A stretch of DNA of 64,000 nt from UBA9926 sp913064795. GTDB lineage: Bacteria > Pseudomonadota > Gammaproteobacteria > Pseudomonadales > Azotimanducaceae. Below, piece after piece: positions 33,002 to 42,501 of the stretch (positions within the stretch are counted from its first letter, which is position 1; each line of letters starts with the position of its first letter). The notes beneath the pieces are model-generated. The model had not been told where the DNA came from and ran no database searches. It saw nothing but the letters and a program-made list of their open reading frames with translations. The position numbers and the translations under genes were made by a program. The stretch spans positions 434,001 to 498,000 of the forward strand of contig JBJKZD010000009.1 in NCBI GenBank assembly GCA_045560765.1, given 5' to 3'.

Positions 33002-34822
33002 TCATCGATGCGACAACACCGCGGCAAGGAGTTCGCGGGTGTAAGGATGCGCAGGTTGCTCGAAAACCTCCTGCGTGGCTCCGGCTTCACAAATTCTTCC
33101 GTTGCGTAAAATCGCTACATGATCAGCCAACGCACCCACCACAGGTAAATCGTGAGAGACAAATAACACGGTCAGCTGTCTCTTTGATTTGAGTTCAGTC
33201 AAAAGTTGCATCATTGATGCCTGAACAGAAACGTCCAATGCCGACGTAATTTCGTCACACAAGAGCAAATCCGGTTTCGCAGCCAAAGCTCTCGCGATTG
33301 CGACGCGCTGGCGCTCGCCCCCAGACAGTTGACCCGGGAACCGGTCCAGATAGTCACGCGGCAATTGAACACTGTCCATTAACTCGTAAGCCTCCGCCGA
33401 GCGCTCAGACGCGGAGTAGTTAAAGTAGAGCTGCAGCGGCCGCTCGACAATGTCACGGATTGTTCGGCGTGGATTTAAAGAAGCATCAGGATTCTGGAAA
33501 ACGAGTTGGATTTTCCTCAAAACCTCCGGGCTACGCCGACCCACCGGGACCAATAAATCATGCTGATTCAGGAATGTTGCCATGCCCCTCAATCCCGGTT
33601 GAAGACCGGCCAAAGTTCTCAGGATTGAGCTCTTCCCGCTTCCAGACTCTCCCACCAAACCTAGCGTTTGGCCTTGCCTTAGCTCGAGACTCACATCAGC
33701 CACAACGGGTTCAGGGGCGCCATGTAACCACCGCTTGATGGGTCCAGTGGACTGATAGGTTAACGCCAGATCCCGCACCGCTAATACAACCTTGCGCTCC
33801 GGCTCGAATGCCTCCAAAACTGCTCTCGGGGACGAATTAGGCAATTGGAACGGTGCGATCGATGACTGCCGACTGCACTTGATAAGATGTCCCTTAACGT
33901 CAATCACATCTGGTTTTTGAGTTCGACAGACTGCTTCCGAAAAACCGCAGCGCGCCTCAAAAGCGCAGGAATCCTTTGGAACGCCCAATGATTCGGGAAG
34001 TCGGCCCCGAATGCCATCCGGCAGCGAAGCCTGTCCCAGCCGAGGCACACTCGCTAGTAAAGCTTGGGTATAAGGATGGCCTGGCTGGTCCATCACCGAT
34101 TCTTGGGTGCCCGCCTCAATTATCTCCCCCGCATACATCACCGCGATTTTTTGGCAGGTCTTGGCGATGACACCAATGTCATGGCTCACGAACACCATCG
34201 CCGTTTGGGTCGTCTCGCTGATCTCTGATAGCAGCTGCAGCACTTGGGCCTGAGTGGTGACATCGAGACCCGTGGTCGGTTCATCGAGGAGGAGGAGTCT
34301 GGGACTGCCAGCCAGCGCCATCGCGATGGCCACCCGCTGTTGCTGCCCCCCCGACAGTTCGTGCGGATATCGATCCAGCAGTTTCTCAGGCGAAGGCAGC
34401 TGCACCCGCTCAAACAACTCAATCGACTTGTTTTTCCAATGCGTTGCTGGCACCTCTGAATGCAAGTGCAGCGCTTCAACCATTTGCGCCGAAATTTTTA
34501 GAGTCGGCGTTAGCGCCTGGCCCGCGTTTTGAGGAATGAGCGCCATACCGCCGCCCCTCAGTCGCTGAAGCGCCTCAATCGACGCTTGATCGGGATCCTG
34601 ACCCTCAAATAACACGCCACCCGAGAGCCTTTTTAGGCCCGGCTTGTAATGCCCCATGATCGACAACAGCAAGGTGCTTTTACCGCATCCACTCTCGCCT
34701 ACGACCCCCAAAGTCTCCCCCGGATCTAAAGTTAGATCCGCCTCGTTGACCAGCATCACAGGCTCGCCATCCGCCGACTCGTAGCCCACGCAGACCTTCT
34801 CAAGACGCAGCAATGCCCTCAT
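33002..34822 (-). CDS. Fused dipeptide-type ABC transporter ATPase (two ATP-binding domains)
   Basis: A 606-residue protein joining what are usually two subunits (DppD and DppF). Domain 1: Walker A GVVGESGCGKSTLL, signature LSGGQQQRVAIAMAL, Walker B LLLLDEPTTGLD. A linker carries the oligopeptide/dipeptide C-terminal Cys-rich motif (CAFEARCGFSEAVCRTQKP). Domain 2: Walker A GLVGESGSGKSSIL, signature LSGGERQRVAIARAL, Walker B LLLCDEITSALD. The start ATG 34822 overlaps the permease stop by 1 nt. It forms an operon with both permeases. Confidence 0.95.
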   Translation of the reverse strand: MRALLRLEKVCVGYESADGEPVMLVNEADLTLDPGETLGVVGESGCGKSTLLLSIMGHYKPGLKRLSGGVLFEGQDPDQASIEALQRLRGGGMALIPQNAGQALTPTLKISAQMVEALHLHSEVPATHWKNKSIELFERVQLPSPEKLLDRYPHELSGGQQQRVAIAMALAGSPRLLLLDEPTTGLDVTTQAQVLQLLSEISETTQTAMVFVSHDIGVIAKTCQKIAVMYAGEIIEAGTQESVMDQPGHPYTQALLASVPRLGQASLPDGIRGRLPESLGVPKDSCAFEARCGFSEAVCRTQKPDVIDVKGHLIKCSRQSSIAPFQLPNSSPRAVLEAFEPERKVVLAVRDLALTYQSTGPIKRWLHGAPEPVVADVSLELRQGQTLGLVGESGSGKSSILRTLAGLQPGLRGMATFLNQHDLLVPVGRRSPEVLRKIQLVFQNPDASLNPRRTIRDIVERPLQLYFNYSASERSAEAYELMDSVQLPRDYLDRFPGQLSGGERQRVAIARALAAKPDLLLCDEITSALDVSVQASMMQLLTELKSKRQLTVLFVSHDLPVVGALADHVAILRNGRICEAGATQEVFEQPAHPYTRELLAAVLSHR

Positions 34823-35670
34823 TAGAGCGTCCTAGCTTTAGTTCGATCGAGGCCGAGCGCTTTGGCCAAAGCATCGGCAACGAGATTGATGCCAATGATC
34901 AGGGAACTCAGCGCAATCATCGGCGCCAGGACTGGCCAAGGCGCTAGCGGCATATAGATCCGTGCGTTGGCGATCATTAACCCCCAGTCGGGCGTCGGCG
35001 GCGTGACCCCAAACCCCAAAAAAGACAACGCGCTGAATGCCAGGAGCATCCAAGACCAACGCATCGCACTTTCAACCAGCAGCACATCGCGGACATTCGG
35101 CAGGATTTCTTTGAGCACGATACTCAATGTGCTCTCGCCCCTCGCCCTAGCGGATTGCACGTAATCTTTGACCACTTCATCGAGGGTCGCCGCGCGCGCC
35201 AATCGAACCACGCCGATCCCATAGAAAAACCCAAGGGTCAAAATCATTACCAAAGGTTCGTTACCGAAGCTTGCGATGATCAGCAGCAAGAAGATCATGA
35301 AAGGTATCGCCAAAAACGTGTCGACCGTGCGCATGATCAATTCATCTAGGCGTCCACCTTTGAGTCCGGCCACCATCCCCAGAAAACTTCCCCAGGTTAT
35401 GGCCATGATCGTGCCAAAAACAGTGACCAGAAGCGCTTGCCGCCCTCCGAGGAAGGTTCGTGTCAGAACATCCCGCCCTAGGGTGTCGAGTCCAGCCCAG
35501 TGCTGCAGACTGGGGCCCATCGCGTCAAGCACCTCACTTTGGGCATTAAAGTCATAAGGCACAATCAGCGGCGCGATCAAAGCGAGCCCGCAATGGAAAA
35601 GGACCAGCCCGAGGCCAATTCGCCCTGAAGGCGATCGAAGCAACGCCATCAAAAGTGGATGACGGATCAC
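34822..35670 (-). CDS. ABC transporter permease (DppC-like)
   Basis: A 282-residue inner-membrane permease with about six helices. The N-terminal part has PSLQHWAGLDTLGRDVLTRTFLGGRQAL, the DppC/OppC signature, and the EAA loop AATLDEVVKDYVQSARARGES. The start overlaps the upstream permease (ATGA at 35667-35670), so they are translated together. Confidence 0.93.
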   Translation of the reverse strand: MIRHPLLMALLRSPSGRIGLGLVLFHCGLALIAPLIVPYDFNAQSEVLDAMGPSLQHWAGLDTLGRDVLTRTFLGGRQALLVTVFGTIMAITWGSFLGMVAGLKGGRLDELIMRTVDTFLAIPFMIFLLLIIASFGNEPLVMILTLGFFYGIGVVRLARAATLDEVVKDYVQSARARGESTLSIVLKEILPNVRDVLLVESAMRWSWMLLAFSALSFLGFGVTPPTPDWGLMIANARIYMPLAPWPVLAPMIALSSLIIGINLVADALAKALGLDRTKARTL

Positions 35671-36626
35671 AGCGGTGCTCCTTGCCGGGTTCGAAGTTTT
35701 GGATTCAGCAACAGCGTCGCGATGTCCGCCATTAAATTGAGCCCAACATAAATCGAAGCCATGAGCAGCGCGAGGGCTTGGACCAAGGGAAAATCACGAT
35801 CCGCAATCGCGTTAACTGATAGCCTTCCGATCCCTGGATAATTGAAGACAACCTCGACCACCAGAACGCCGCCCATCAACCATGCAATATTCAGCGCAAT
35901 GAGGTTAATGGCCGGTAGGAGCGCGTTAGGCAACGCATGACGCAAGACCTGCCGCGTTCTCGATAACCCTTTGAGCTCGCTCATCATCACAAAGTCACTG
36001 GCAAGCACATCAATCATACTGGTCCTGACCATGCGCATAATGTGCGCCACCATCACCAGCATCAGTGTCAGTACGGGCAATCCTATTTGGGTAAAAACCT
36101 CGGAAATCGGCGCATCGACCCGCATAATGACGATTCCCGGAAGCCACCCCAAATACACACTGAAGAAAGAAATCAACAGGGTGCCAGTGATAAATTCTGG
36201 GATCGTCATGAAAAAAATCGCTGCAGAAGAAATCAATAGATCGGCTTTTTTATCCCGCCACAGCGCGGCGAGCACCCCCAAAAATATCGCCAGAGGGATC
36301 CCCAGCGCTGCCGCTGTCAGACCAAGGATTAAGGTATTTCTAAAACGCGGGCCGATCACGTTCTCAAGCGGCTTACTCCGCTTGATACTATTACCCAGAT
36401 CACCTTGCGCTAAGCCCTCGGCCCAGGCGAGATAGCGAACATGCGCCGACTCGTTCAGACGATGTTCAACTCGGCAATTTTCTAAGCGCTGGCCTTGAGC
36501 CATCTGACCTAAAAATGCCTCGCAGGCATCACCCGGTAACAGTTCAACGGCTAGGAAAACCACCAAAGAGACGACCCAAAGCGTCACAAAAGCAAACAGA
36601 CAGCGAAAGGCAATTAAACGCAGCAA
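35667..36626 (-). CDS. ABC transporter permease (DppB-like)
   Basis: A 319-residue permease, first gene of the transporter operon. The N-terminal helix (FAFVTLWVVSLVVFLAVELLPGD) and the EAA loop MIDVLASDFVMMSELKGLSRTRQVLRHALPNALLPAINLIALNIAWLMGG are standard for DppB/OppB. The start appears to be TTG at 36626, since no in-frame ATG gives the usual N-terminus. It ends in a short overlap with the DppC-like gene. Confidence 0.92.
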   Translation of the reverse strand: MLRLIAFRCLFAFVTLWVVSLVVFLAVELLPGDACEAFLGQMAQGQRLENCRVEHRLNESAHVRYLAWAEGLAQGDLGNSIKRSKPLENVIGPRFRNTLILGLTAAALGIPLAIFLGVLAALWRDKKADLLISSAAIFFMTIPEFITGTLLISFFSVYLGWLPGIVIMRVDAPISEVFTQIGLPVLTLMLVMVAHIMRMVRTSMIDVLASDFVMMSELKGLSRTRQVLRHALPNALLPAINLIALNIAWLMGGVLVVEVVFNYPGIGRLSVNAIADRDFPLVQALALLMASIYVGLNLMADIATLLLNPKLRTRQGAPL

Positions 36627-36696
36627 GGCTCATCCCACCGGCTTAAACCGCGCAGAGACGACTGAAACTCGCGCTTGACGGGTCTTGGGGTAAGGA

Positions 36697-37719
36697 TCAC
36701 CAAGCGCAAAGGCCCAATTGGGCGCCCTGTTTTAAAATCGCTTTGGTTGACGAGTTGGGTATTAATTCCGCGATCCCCTTTTTGCACACGAGGGTTTGAT
36801 CGCCGTAACCCGCAAGATCCAACAAGATCTGATCAAGATGGCGGTACTGAATGTCATGACCCTCGTCGGGATAGGCCCGAATGGTGACTGCCGCCTGGGG
36901 AAAAACATCCCTCCAAACTTCAAGACTTTGAGCCCCTAAAACCGCATCGGAGAGACCTGCATAAACAAAAACTGGCGCCTTCACAGGGCTCATATCGATC
37001 AAGCCTTCTTGGCAGTAAAGCTTAATCTCATGATCGAGCGGCACCGGGTCAGCTAATTGTCCGCGCATAAAATGCGCCCGAGCGCCCTCATCAAACGCGG
37101 TGTCTTGAAAACCTGTGACCTGATGCATCGGGCTATCTGATTCAAAAGCAAAAAACTGCATTGGGTATCGCAGCAAATCACGATAGGCACTCGCAGGCGA
37201 GTCCGCACTGCACCGCTGACCGCCGCCTAAGGAGGGCGCAGTTGCTGCCAAATGGACGGAATGCAATCGCTTAGGATTACGGCTTGCGATCTTTTGAGTG
37301 TAGGGTCCGCCGCCAGAAATACCGAACACCGAAAACTTTTTAACTTTGAGATGCGCCAACACCCGCTCAACATCTTCCGAAAAATTCGTCATTGTCAGGT
37401 CTGGGTCGAAGGGCGTTTGTCCAAAGCCATTGCGTTCGACGGTGATGAACCTCAGCCCCAAATCGGACCGAAGTGTCTGCAGAAAGTCCAATAGTCTGAT
37501 GGCTCGAACGGATGTGCCGAGTCCTCCGGTAAAAACAACCGCCTGCCCCGATGGGTCGCCATCATCGATAAAATGGATGGGGCGCCCTCCCGGGGCCTCG
37601 ATCCGCTGAACCGTCGGCCCCAGTTCATCAAATTTCTGGGGAAATTCGACTGCGGCAGCATTTGCATCGACCTCAATCAAAAGTCCCAACATCAGCGCCC
37701 ACTTCACCGCTTTAAACAT
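36697..37719 (-). CDS. Exported alpha/beta hydrolase
   Basis: A 340-residue alpha/beta hydrolase with a signal peptide (MFKAVKWALMLGLLIEVDANAAA), hence periplasmic. The oxyanion region reads FTGGLGTS, the nucleophile elbow is GISGGGPY with the catalytic Ser, and a late DEGHDIQYRH gives the His. Four or more Cys in the mature chain fit an exported protein. It is upstream of the transporter operon by 70 nt on the same strand, but is probably separate. A periplasmic esterase is likely; it is unlikely to be the missing betainyl-CoA thioesterase because that substrate is cytosolic. GGAG lies 7 nt before the ATG, itself inside the first repeat unit of the leader. Confidence 0.85.
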   Translation of the reverse strand: MFKAVKWALMLGLLIEVDANAAAVEFPQKFDELGPTVQRIEAPGGRPIHFIDDGDPSGQAVVFTGGLGTSVRAIRLLDFLQTLRSDLGLRFITVERNGFGQTPFDPDLTMTNFSEDVERVLAHLKVKKFSVFGISGGGPYTQKIASRNPKRLHSVHLAATAPSLGGGQRCSADSPASAYRDLLRYPMQFFAFESDSPMHQVTGFQDTAFDEGARAHFMRGQLADPVPLDHEIKLYCQEGLIDMSPVKAPVFVYAGLSDAVLGAQSLEVWRDVFPQAAVTIRAYPDEGHDIQYRHLDQILLDLAGYGDQTLVCKKGIAELIPNSSTKAILKQGAQLGLCAW

Positions 37720-37724
37720 CTATT

Positions 37725-37796
37725 TGCTCCGCCGCTTCATTTATAGGCCGCTTCTATGTGCTGCTTCTATCTGCCGCTTCATATTTGCACGGCTCC
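37725..37796. repeat. Degenerate 13-16-bp tandem repeat upstream of the alpha/beta hydrolase
   Basis: Four copies of a unit resembling GCCGCTTCATTTATAG, variably 13-16 bp (GCCGCTTCATTTATAG, GCCGCTTCTATGT, GCTGCTTCTATCT, GCCGCTTCATATTT), start 6 nt upstream of the start codon at 37719. A Shine-Dalgarno GGAG falls at the array edge. Similar in kind, but not sequence, to the arrays at 853 and 56476. Confidence 0.7.
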
Positions 37797-38164
37797 ATCT
37801 CTCCGATGCTTCAATTCCCTACCCTCTTTTGACTACAGGTTTAGGTCTCATCGGTCGTCGTCTTTTTCTTCGATTCATCAAAAGAACCCTTGGATCCGAG
37901 CCGCGGCTGTCTTCAACAACTAAAAATCCATTCCGTTATCATCCGGCTGTTACGTTTGGCTCCAACACTTACCGCCTAAATCCCGCAACAATCCAGCATG
38001 CCGTGGGTGACCGACGAATCCACAAATTGCGCTATTGCCGGTCACAATGCAACCGACCATACTGCGATGCGAGGGCCTGATCCATTGATAGAACTGGCCC
38101 AACGGACTCTCCAAGGGCACCTTGATTAACCGAGCCTCTAACCTTTTATCCAAAGAGTATAGCT
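37797..38164. other. Intergenic, no gene seen
   Basis: About 370 nt between the divergent hydrolase and carnitine dehydrogenase genes. Short frames on both strands show nothing recognisable. The promoters of both genes are presumably here. Confidence 0.45.
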
Positions 38165-39100
38165 ATGATTCAGAGCGTTGCAGTGATTGGAACCGGCGTC
38201 ATTGGTACAGGGTGGGCCCTCCGATGCTTGGCCAGCGGACGACGGGTCGAAGCATTTGACCCCAGCCCCAACTTTAAAGCACGGCTTGCAGATGAAATAC
38301 ATCGGCTGTGGCCGGTCCTTGAAAAACGCGGCCTTGCCGAACACGCCGACCCAACGCAAATTCGCTATCACGATTCCATCGCAGGGGCCTGCGCCCATGC
38401 TGATTTTGTTCAAGAATCCGCGCCGGAGGAGCTGACCATCAAACAGGCGCTGCACGCAGAGATTGATGACGCTTGTTCGCCGGAGATCATCATTGCATCG
38501 AGTTCCTCGGGTTTGCTGCCCAGTCAAATCCAATCCGTTTGCGCGCATCCTGAACGCATGCTGATCGGCCATCCCTTTAATCCAGTCTATCTATTACCCT
38601 TAGTTGAAGTGGTGGGTGGTGAGGGCACCCAGTCCAAGGCCCTCGATGTGGCCTCGGACTTTTATCAACAATTGGGGATGCGGCCTTTACGGGTCCGAAA
38701 CGAGATCGAAGGCTACCTGTCTGATCGGCTTCAAGAAGCCCTCTGGCGAGAGGCGTTGCATCTCGTCAACGACGGGATTGCCACCACCCAAGAGCTCGAT
38801 GATGCCATCACCTACGGCCCAGGACTTCGCTGGGCAATGATGGGTACCTGTTTGACCTTTCACCTGGCCGGCGGCCAAGGGGGCATGCGGCATATGCTCG
38901 AGCAATTTGGACCCGCGCTCAAACTACCTTGGACGAAGCTTGAGGCCCCGGAATTATCGGAAACCCTCATCGATCAAATGGTAGCGGGGACCGCCGCACA
39001 AGCTGGAACGAAGTCTATCGCAGACCTTGAAACCATGCGGGATGAATGTCTGATTGAAATTATGGCGGTCGTTGAAAAGTATCGGTCCGCTGGGCTCTAA
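38165..39100 (+). CDS. lcdH: L-carnitine dehydrogenase (3-hydroxyacyl-CoA dehydrogenase family)
   Basis: A 311-residue NAD-dependent dehydrogenase. The dinucleotide motif is VAVIGTGVIGTGWALRCL, followed by FVQESAPEELTIKQ and the catalytic IGHPFNPVYLLPLVEVVGG. The C-terminal signature GPGLRWAMMGTCLTFHLAGGQGGMRHMLEQFGPALKLPW is specific for carnitine dehydrogenases. It oxidises L-carnitine to 3-dehydrocarnitine. Length agrees with single-domain forms; the fused thioesterase domain found in some homologues is absent. It stands alone on the plus strand between minus-strand genes, 11 kb from the hydroxylase and the BKACE gene of the same route. Confidence 0.9.
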   Translation: MIQSVAVIGTGVIGTGWALRCLASGRRVEAFDPSPNFKARLADEIHRLWPVLEKRGLAEHADPTQIRYHDSIAGACAHADFVQESAPEELTIKQALHAEIDDACSPEIIIASSSSGLLPSQIQSVCAHPERMLIGHPFNPVYLLPLVEVVGGEGTQSKALDVASDFYQQLGMRPLRVRNEIEGYLSDRLQEALWREALHLVNDGIATTQELDDAITYGPGLRWAMMGTCLTFHLAGGQGGMRHMLEQFGPALKLPWTKLEAPELSETLIDQMVAGTAAQAGTKSIADLETMRDECLIEIMAVVEKYRSAGL

Positions 39101-39167
39101 GGCGGACACCGGATGGGCTCCGCAGTTGGCGACCTAATCCGTCTTTAGAACTGCTGTTGTTCGATCT

Positions 39168-40133
39168 TTACGCTGTAGATTCGTTCCACTTAATTTCACG
39201 ACCCTGGACCCGAGGTTGGTCATCAACCAGTTCTTCCGGAAAGCCCGGTGCGCGCAGCTCAAGTGCACAGGCATCTTCCAGACGTTTGACGATCATCGAG
39301 GACCAAGCACGCGCACCATACCGACGCTGGCCGTCTCTGAAAATTTGCTCCAGCAGCGGCGAGACCTCTAACGGGATCGCTTGAGCATCAGCAACCGCCT
39401 GAAACAACCCTAGATCCTTTAACACTAAATCCATCGTGAAATTGATGTCGTAACTTCCGTTTAAGATCACCTGACTTTCAGTCTCGTGGACAAAAGAATT
39501 CCCCGAGGAAACGCGGATGGCCTCATAAGCCAAACCGAGATCAATGCCAGATTTTTCGGCGACCGTAAGCGCCTCTCCCACAGACACAAGATTGGCAAAT
39601 GCGAGATAGTTAGTAATCACTTTTAAAATAGAAGCCGAGCCGAGTTCTCCAGTATGGAGAATATCCTTGCCCATTTCCGCGAGCACGGGCATTACCTTCT
39701 CGAACGCAGATCTTGATCCCGCGGCCAAGATCGCAATATTTCCGGTTGCGGCACGGTGACAACCCCCAGAGACCGGCGCTTCAACGGTCTCGGCGCCTCG
39801 GCGGCGAACCTCTTTATCGATCCTCTGGATTTCATTGCCATCGGTCGTCGACATCTCGATCCACACTTTACCCGGGCTCAATCCCTCGAGCACACCGCCA
39901 TCTCCCTCAAGCACCTCCGCCGATGCGCTAGGTGACGGCAAACAGGTAATGATCACATCGCATTGTTTTGCGAGTTCAGCAGGCGAATCCGCCCATCCAG
40001 CACCCTTGTCAATGAAAGGTTGGGCCAGGGCTTTATCGAGATCTCGGACCGTGAGCTCGATTTCAGGCGCGCTGAGTAAACTGCCTGCAAGCTGATGACC
40101 CACGTTGCCTAATCCGATAAATCCTGCTTTCAT
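39168..40133 (-). CDS. 3-hydroxyisobutyrate dehydrogenase-family (beta-hydroxyacid) dehydrogenase
   Basis: A 321-residue NAD(P)-dependent beta-hydroxyacid dehydrogenase. GFIGLGNVGHQLAGSLL is the cofactor motif, VEAPVSGGCHRAATG the substrate-binding motif, and the catalytic Lys lies in GSASILKVITNYLAFANLVSVGEAL. The C-terminal extension (VDDQPRVQGREIKWNESTA) is unusual. Start: AAGGAG lies 8 nt before ATG 40133; the longer frame upstream lacks support. Its substrate in this betaine-degradation neighbourhood is unknown. Divergent from the phosphatase gene. Confidence 0.9.
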   Translation of the reverse strand: MKAGFIGLGNVGHQLAGSLLSAPEIELTVRDLDKALAQPFIDKGAGWADSPAELAKQCDVIITCLPSPSASAEVLEGDGGVLEGLSPGKVWIEMSTTDGNEIQRIDKEVRRRGAETVEAPVSGGCHRAATGNIAILAAGSRSAFEKVMPVLAEMGKDILHTGELGSASILKVITNYLAFANLVSVGEALTVAEKSGIDLGLAYEAIRVSSGNSFVHETESQVILNGSYDINFTMDLVLKDLGLFQAVADAQAIPLEVSPLLEQIFRDGQRRYGARAWSSMIVKRLEDACALELRAPGFPEELVDDQPRVQGREIKWNESTA

Positions 40134-40222
40134 TCTCTGGCTCCTTCTTATTTTGACCGAATTTGATGGAGTCCCATTAGAGGTCAAAGTCTTCATAATT
40201 CATAGAGGGCATTCAGACGTGT

Positions 40223-41230
40223 ATGACAGCATCAGGGATCACGAACAAAAGCCGCGCCTATCTTCTCGTGGTGCTTTGCGTCATGAGCGTATCTGTCATG
40301 GGTAGTCCTGCCCCGCCCTCGGTGACATCACAGCCCAAAGCCATCGTGATCTTAATGGATGGAATTCCAGCCGATGTCCTCGAATCCGTCGACACCCCAA
40401 CCATCGATGCTATCAGCGCAGAAGGGGGATACCGCCGGGGTTATGTTGGCGGCACCATCGGGGCGCCGAGCGAGAGTCCGACAATCTCGGCGGTCGGTTA
40501 TCAGACGATGTTGACGGGTACTTGGGCCAACAAGCACAACGTCTACAACAATGATATCGAAGCGCCGAACTACGCCTATTGGGATTTTTTTAGAATCGCT
40601 AAAACAGCAAATCCCCAGCTAAAAACGGCACTCTTCTCGACTTGGGAAGACAATCGAACCAAGCTGCTGGGCGATGGCTTAGCTGAGGCCGGAGGGCACA
40701 AGCTCGATTACTTTTATGATGGCCTCGAGCATCAAACAGCCGCTTACCCGCACGATGCAGAGGCGAATTACATCAAAGCCATTGATCAAGCTGTCGCCGA
40801 AGATGCTGTGCGCCATATAAAAAACGAGGCGCCAGACCTGTCTTGGCTTTACCTCCAATACACCGATGATGTCGGTCACGCCCTGGGCGACAGTGAACCA
40901 TTGCGGCAAGCGGTTGCAGATATGGACAACTTACTGTCTGAACTCTGGCAAACGATCATTTCGAGAGCTGATGCGCACAATGAAGACTGGTTGGTACTGG
41001 TCACCACAGATCATGGCCGGGACGCCAAAACCGGAAAACACCACGGCGCTCAATCGGCCAGGGAAAGAACCATTTGGATTGCAGCGAATCACCCTCAGCT
41101 CGATACATCCAAGGTCCGTGATGCGGCGATGGTTGATATCTTGCCAACCCTGCTCGAGCATCTCCAAATCAAAGCGCCGACCAAGGTCGCCGAACAGCTC
41201 GATGGCCGCTCTTTGTTGATTGCACCTTAA
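40223..41230 (+). CDS. Exported alkaline phosphatase-superfamily / nucleotide pyrophosphatase-like protein
   Basis: A 335-residue phosphodiesterase-like protein with a signal sequence (about residues 10-29). The metal motif is AIVILMDGIPADVLESVDTPTIDAI; the catalytic Thr position is ESPTISAVGYQTMLTGTW, and LQYTDDVGHALG with TTDHGRDAKTGKHHG supply further metal ligands of the type I phosphodiesterase/NPP family. It is likely periplasmic; substrate unknown. The last codons merge into a 16-bp tandem repeat that includes the stop codon. Start at 40223 lacks a clear ribosome site. Confidence 0.87.
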   Translation: MTASGITNKSRAYLLVVLCVMSVSVMGSPAPPSVTSQPKAIVILMDGIPADVLESVDTPTIDAISAEGGYRRGYVGGTIGAPSESPTISAVGYQTMLTGTWANKHNVYNNDIEAPNYAYWDFFRIAKTANPQLKTALFSTWEDNRTKLLGDGLAEAGGHKLDYFYDGLEHQTAAYPHDAEANYIKAIDQAVAEDAVRHIKNEAPDLSWLYLQYTDDVGHALGDSEPLRQAVADMDNLLSELWQTIISRADAHNEDWLVLVTTDHGRDAKTGKHHGAQSARERTIWIAANHPQLDTSKVRDAAMVDILPTLLEHLQIKAPTKVAEQLDGRSLLIAP

Positions 41231-41288
41231 ATTGAAGGCACCTTAAATTGAACGCACCCTAGATTGATTGCACCCTGGATTGATTGCA
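41225..41288. repeat. 16-bp tandem repeat (4 copies) overlapping the phosphatase stop codon
   Basis: Four head-to-tail 16-mers at 41225, 41241, 41257 and 41273: CCTTAAATTGAAGGCA, CCTTAAATTGAACGCA, CCCTAGATTGATTGCA, CCCTGGATTGATTGCA. A partial copy (TTGTTGATTGCA) lies inside the gene just before, so the array spans the stop codon TAA at 41228-41230. Divergence between copies shows it is not new. Confidence 0.85.
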
Positions 41289-41451
41289 GCCTAAAGCCGT
41301 TAGGTCAAGACAACATGATGCCATTTTGGTCTACACAGGTAGGTGTTGATGACCGCAGCTGGCGCCACTGAAATTTTAAGCCATGACTGCCTGCGCATAG
41401 GGACTGATCTTTTAGGCCGGGCCAACCCCTGTCGACAGCGGTCGCGGCACC

Positions 41452-41895
41452 CTAAGACGTGGGCGCATCACCTGAGGCGATCTGCATACGGCGCAATTCT
41501 TCCCAACCCAGATAGCCTGTGAAGTGGTCATCGTCAAAAAAGATCACCGGACCGTTGCAGATAAACAGGTATTCCGTATCCTCCAGGGCCGTCGTCTCGC
41601 CATGCAGCATGCCATTGGGTTCGTACACATAGTCTCCGGCATTTAAGACGCCGTCCCTAACTTGAAGCTTGCCGCTCAGGATAAAGGTGTGCGAGCCACT
41701 CAAGTGCTTGTGGGGACCCGCGGTGTAGCCTTTTAACCAGCGAAACAAAACCGCCCAGGAACCGCTTTCCGAGCCCGTGTACAAAATTTTCATGAACGAC
41801 TTTTCGCCGCTTTGCAGCCACTCCATTTTCGATGCCTCGACCAAGGTATCCATGAGCTCACTGTTTACGGGGGATATTTCTTGGGATAGGGCCAT
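41452..41895 (-). CDS. Cupin-domain protein
   Basis: A 147-residue single-cupin protein. GYTAGPHKHLSGSHTFILSGKLQV gives the first metal-binding cupin motif (His-x-His), and the second follows in DYVYEPNGMLHGE. It resembles acetylacetone-cleaving/2,4'-dihydroxyacetophenone dioxygenase-type and ChrR-like cupins. Start: AAAGGAG lies 7 nt before ATG 41895; a longer frame upstream is not supported. Enzymatic role unknown. Confidence 0.87.
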   Translation of the reverse strand: MALSQEISPVNSELMDTLVEASKMEWLQSGEKSFMKILYTGSESGSWAVLFRWLKGYTAGPHKHLSGSHTFILSGKLQVRDGVLNAGDYVYEPNGMLHGETTALEDTEYLFICNGPVIFFDDDHFTGYLGWEELRRMQIASGDAPTS

Positions 41896-42003
41896 TGTTG
41901 TCTCCTTTATTTGCGAAAACTGATTCTTAAAACCGAGGTGATTTTTTAATACTTTCAACCCATGGGATGAATCATTCAACCATTGGGCGGTTTACGGCGA
42001 CCT

Positions 42004-42501
42004 TTACTCTTGAGTTGGAAAAAGTAATCCGCTCAATCCCTTGGGAGAGAGAATTTCGATCCAGTAACCATCGGGGTCTTGCACGAAAGCCAGGCCCTTC
42101 ATATTGCCGTCATCCGGCCGCTTGACATAGGTCACCCCAAGATCGTCGAACCGCGCGCAGGCTGCGTAGACATCTGGAACCGAAATTCCAATGTGGCCAA
42201 ACCCCCGGGGCTCGTCATTCCCATGGTGATAGCTAAATTCCGGATCCGACTCTGTCCCATGATTATGGGTCAGCTCTAGCAGCGCAGGTTGTTCAAACAC
42301 CCAAGCCGCACGTGCGGCAGGGTCCTCGGGAGGCTCAGATTGCGGATAACCCAAAAAATACAGCGAGAAAGCATTGTCTGGAAAATCGAATTGATCCAAC
42401 AAAGTCATGCCCAACACACTCTGATAGAACTCCAAAGACAGTCTAGGATCTTTGATCCGGAGCATCGTTTGATTGAGCACATACTCATCGTGGACTCCCA
42501 C
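42004..42501 (-). CDS. gloA: Lactoylglutathione lyase (glyoxalase I)
   Basis: A 165-residue VOC-superfamily protein. NQTMLRIKDPRLSLEFYQSVLGMTLL, LELTHNHGTESD, GFGHIGISVPDVYAACARFDDLGVTYVKRPDDG and VQDPDGYWIEIL are the glyoxalase I blocks, with metal ligands in Gln12-type, Glu (LLELTHN), His (GFGHIG) and Glu (WIEIL). It converts the methylglyoxal-glutathione hemithioacetal to lactoylglutathione. The start is GTG at 42501, with GGAG 6 nt before. Confidence 0.93.
   Translation of the reverse strand: MGVHDEYVLNQTMLRIKDPRLSLEFYQSVLGMTLLDQFDFPDNAFSLYFLGYPQSEPPEDPAARAAWVFEQPALLELTHNHGTESDPEFSYHHGNDEPRGFGHIGISVPDVYAACARFDDLGVTYVKRPDDGNMKGLAFVQDPDGYWIEILSPKGLSGLLFPTQE

Noticed and set aside
36697..37719. 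Alpha/beta hydrolase as betainyl-CoA thioesterase
   Set aside because: It has an export signal, while the CoA substrate is cytosolic.
37724..38080. Plus-strand frame as a gene
   Set aside because: Begins in the tandem repeat, has arginine- and proline-rich sequence with no domain, and overlaps the likely promoter region.
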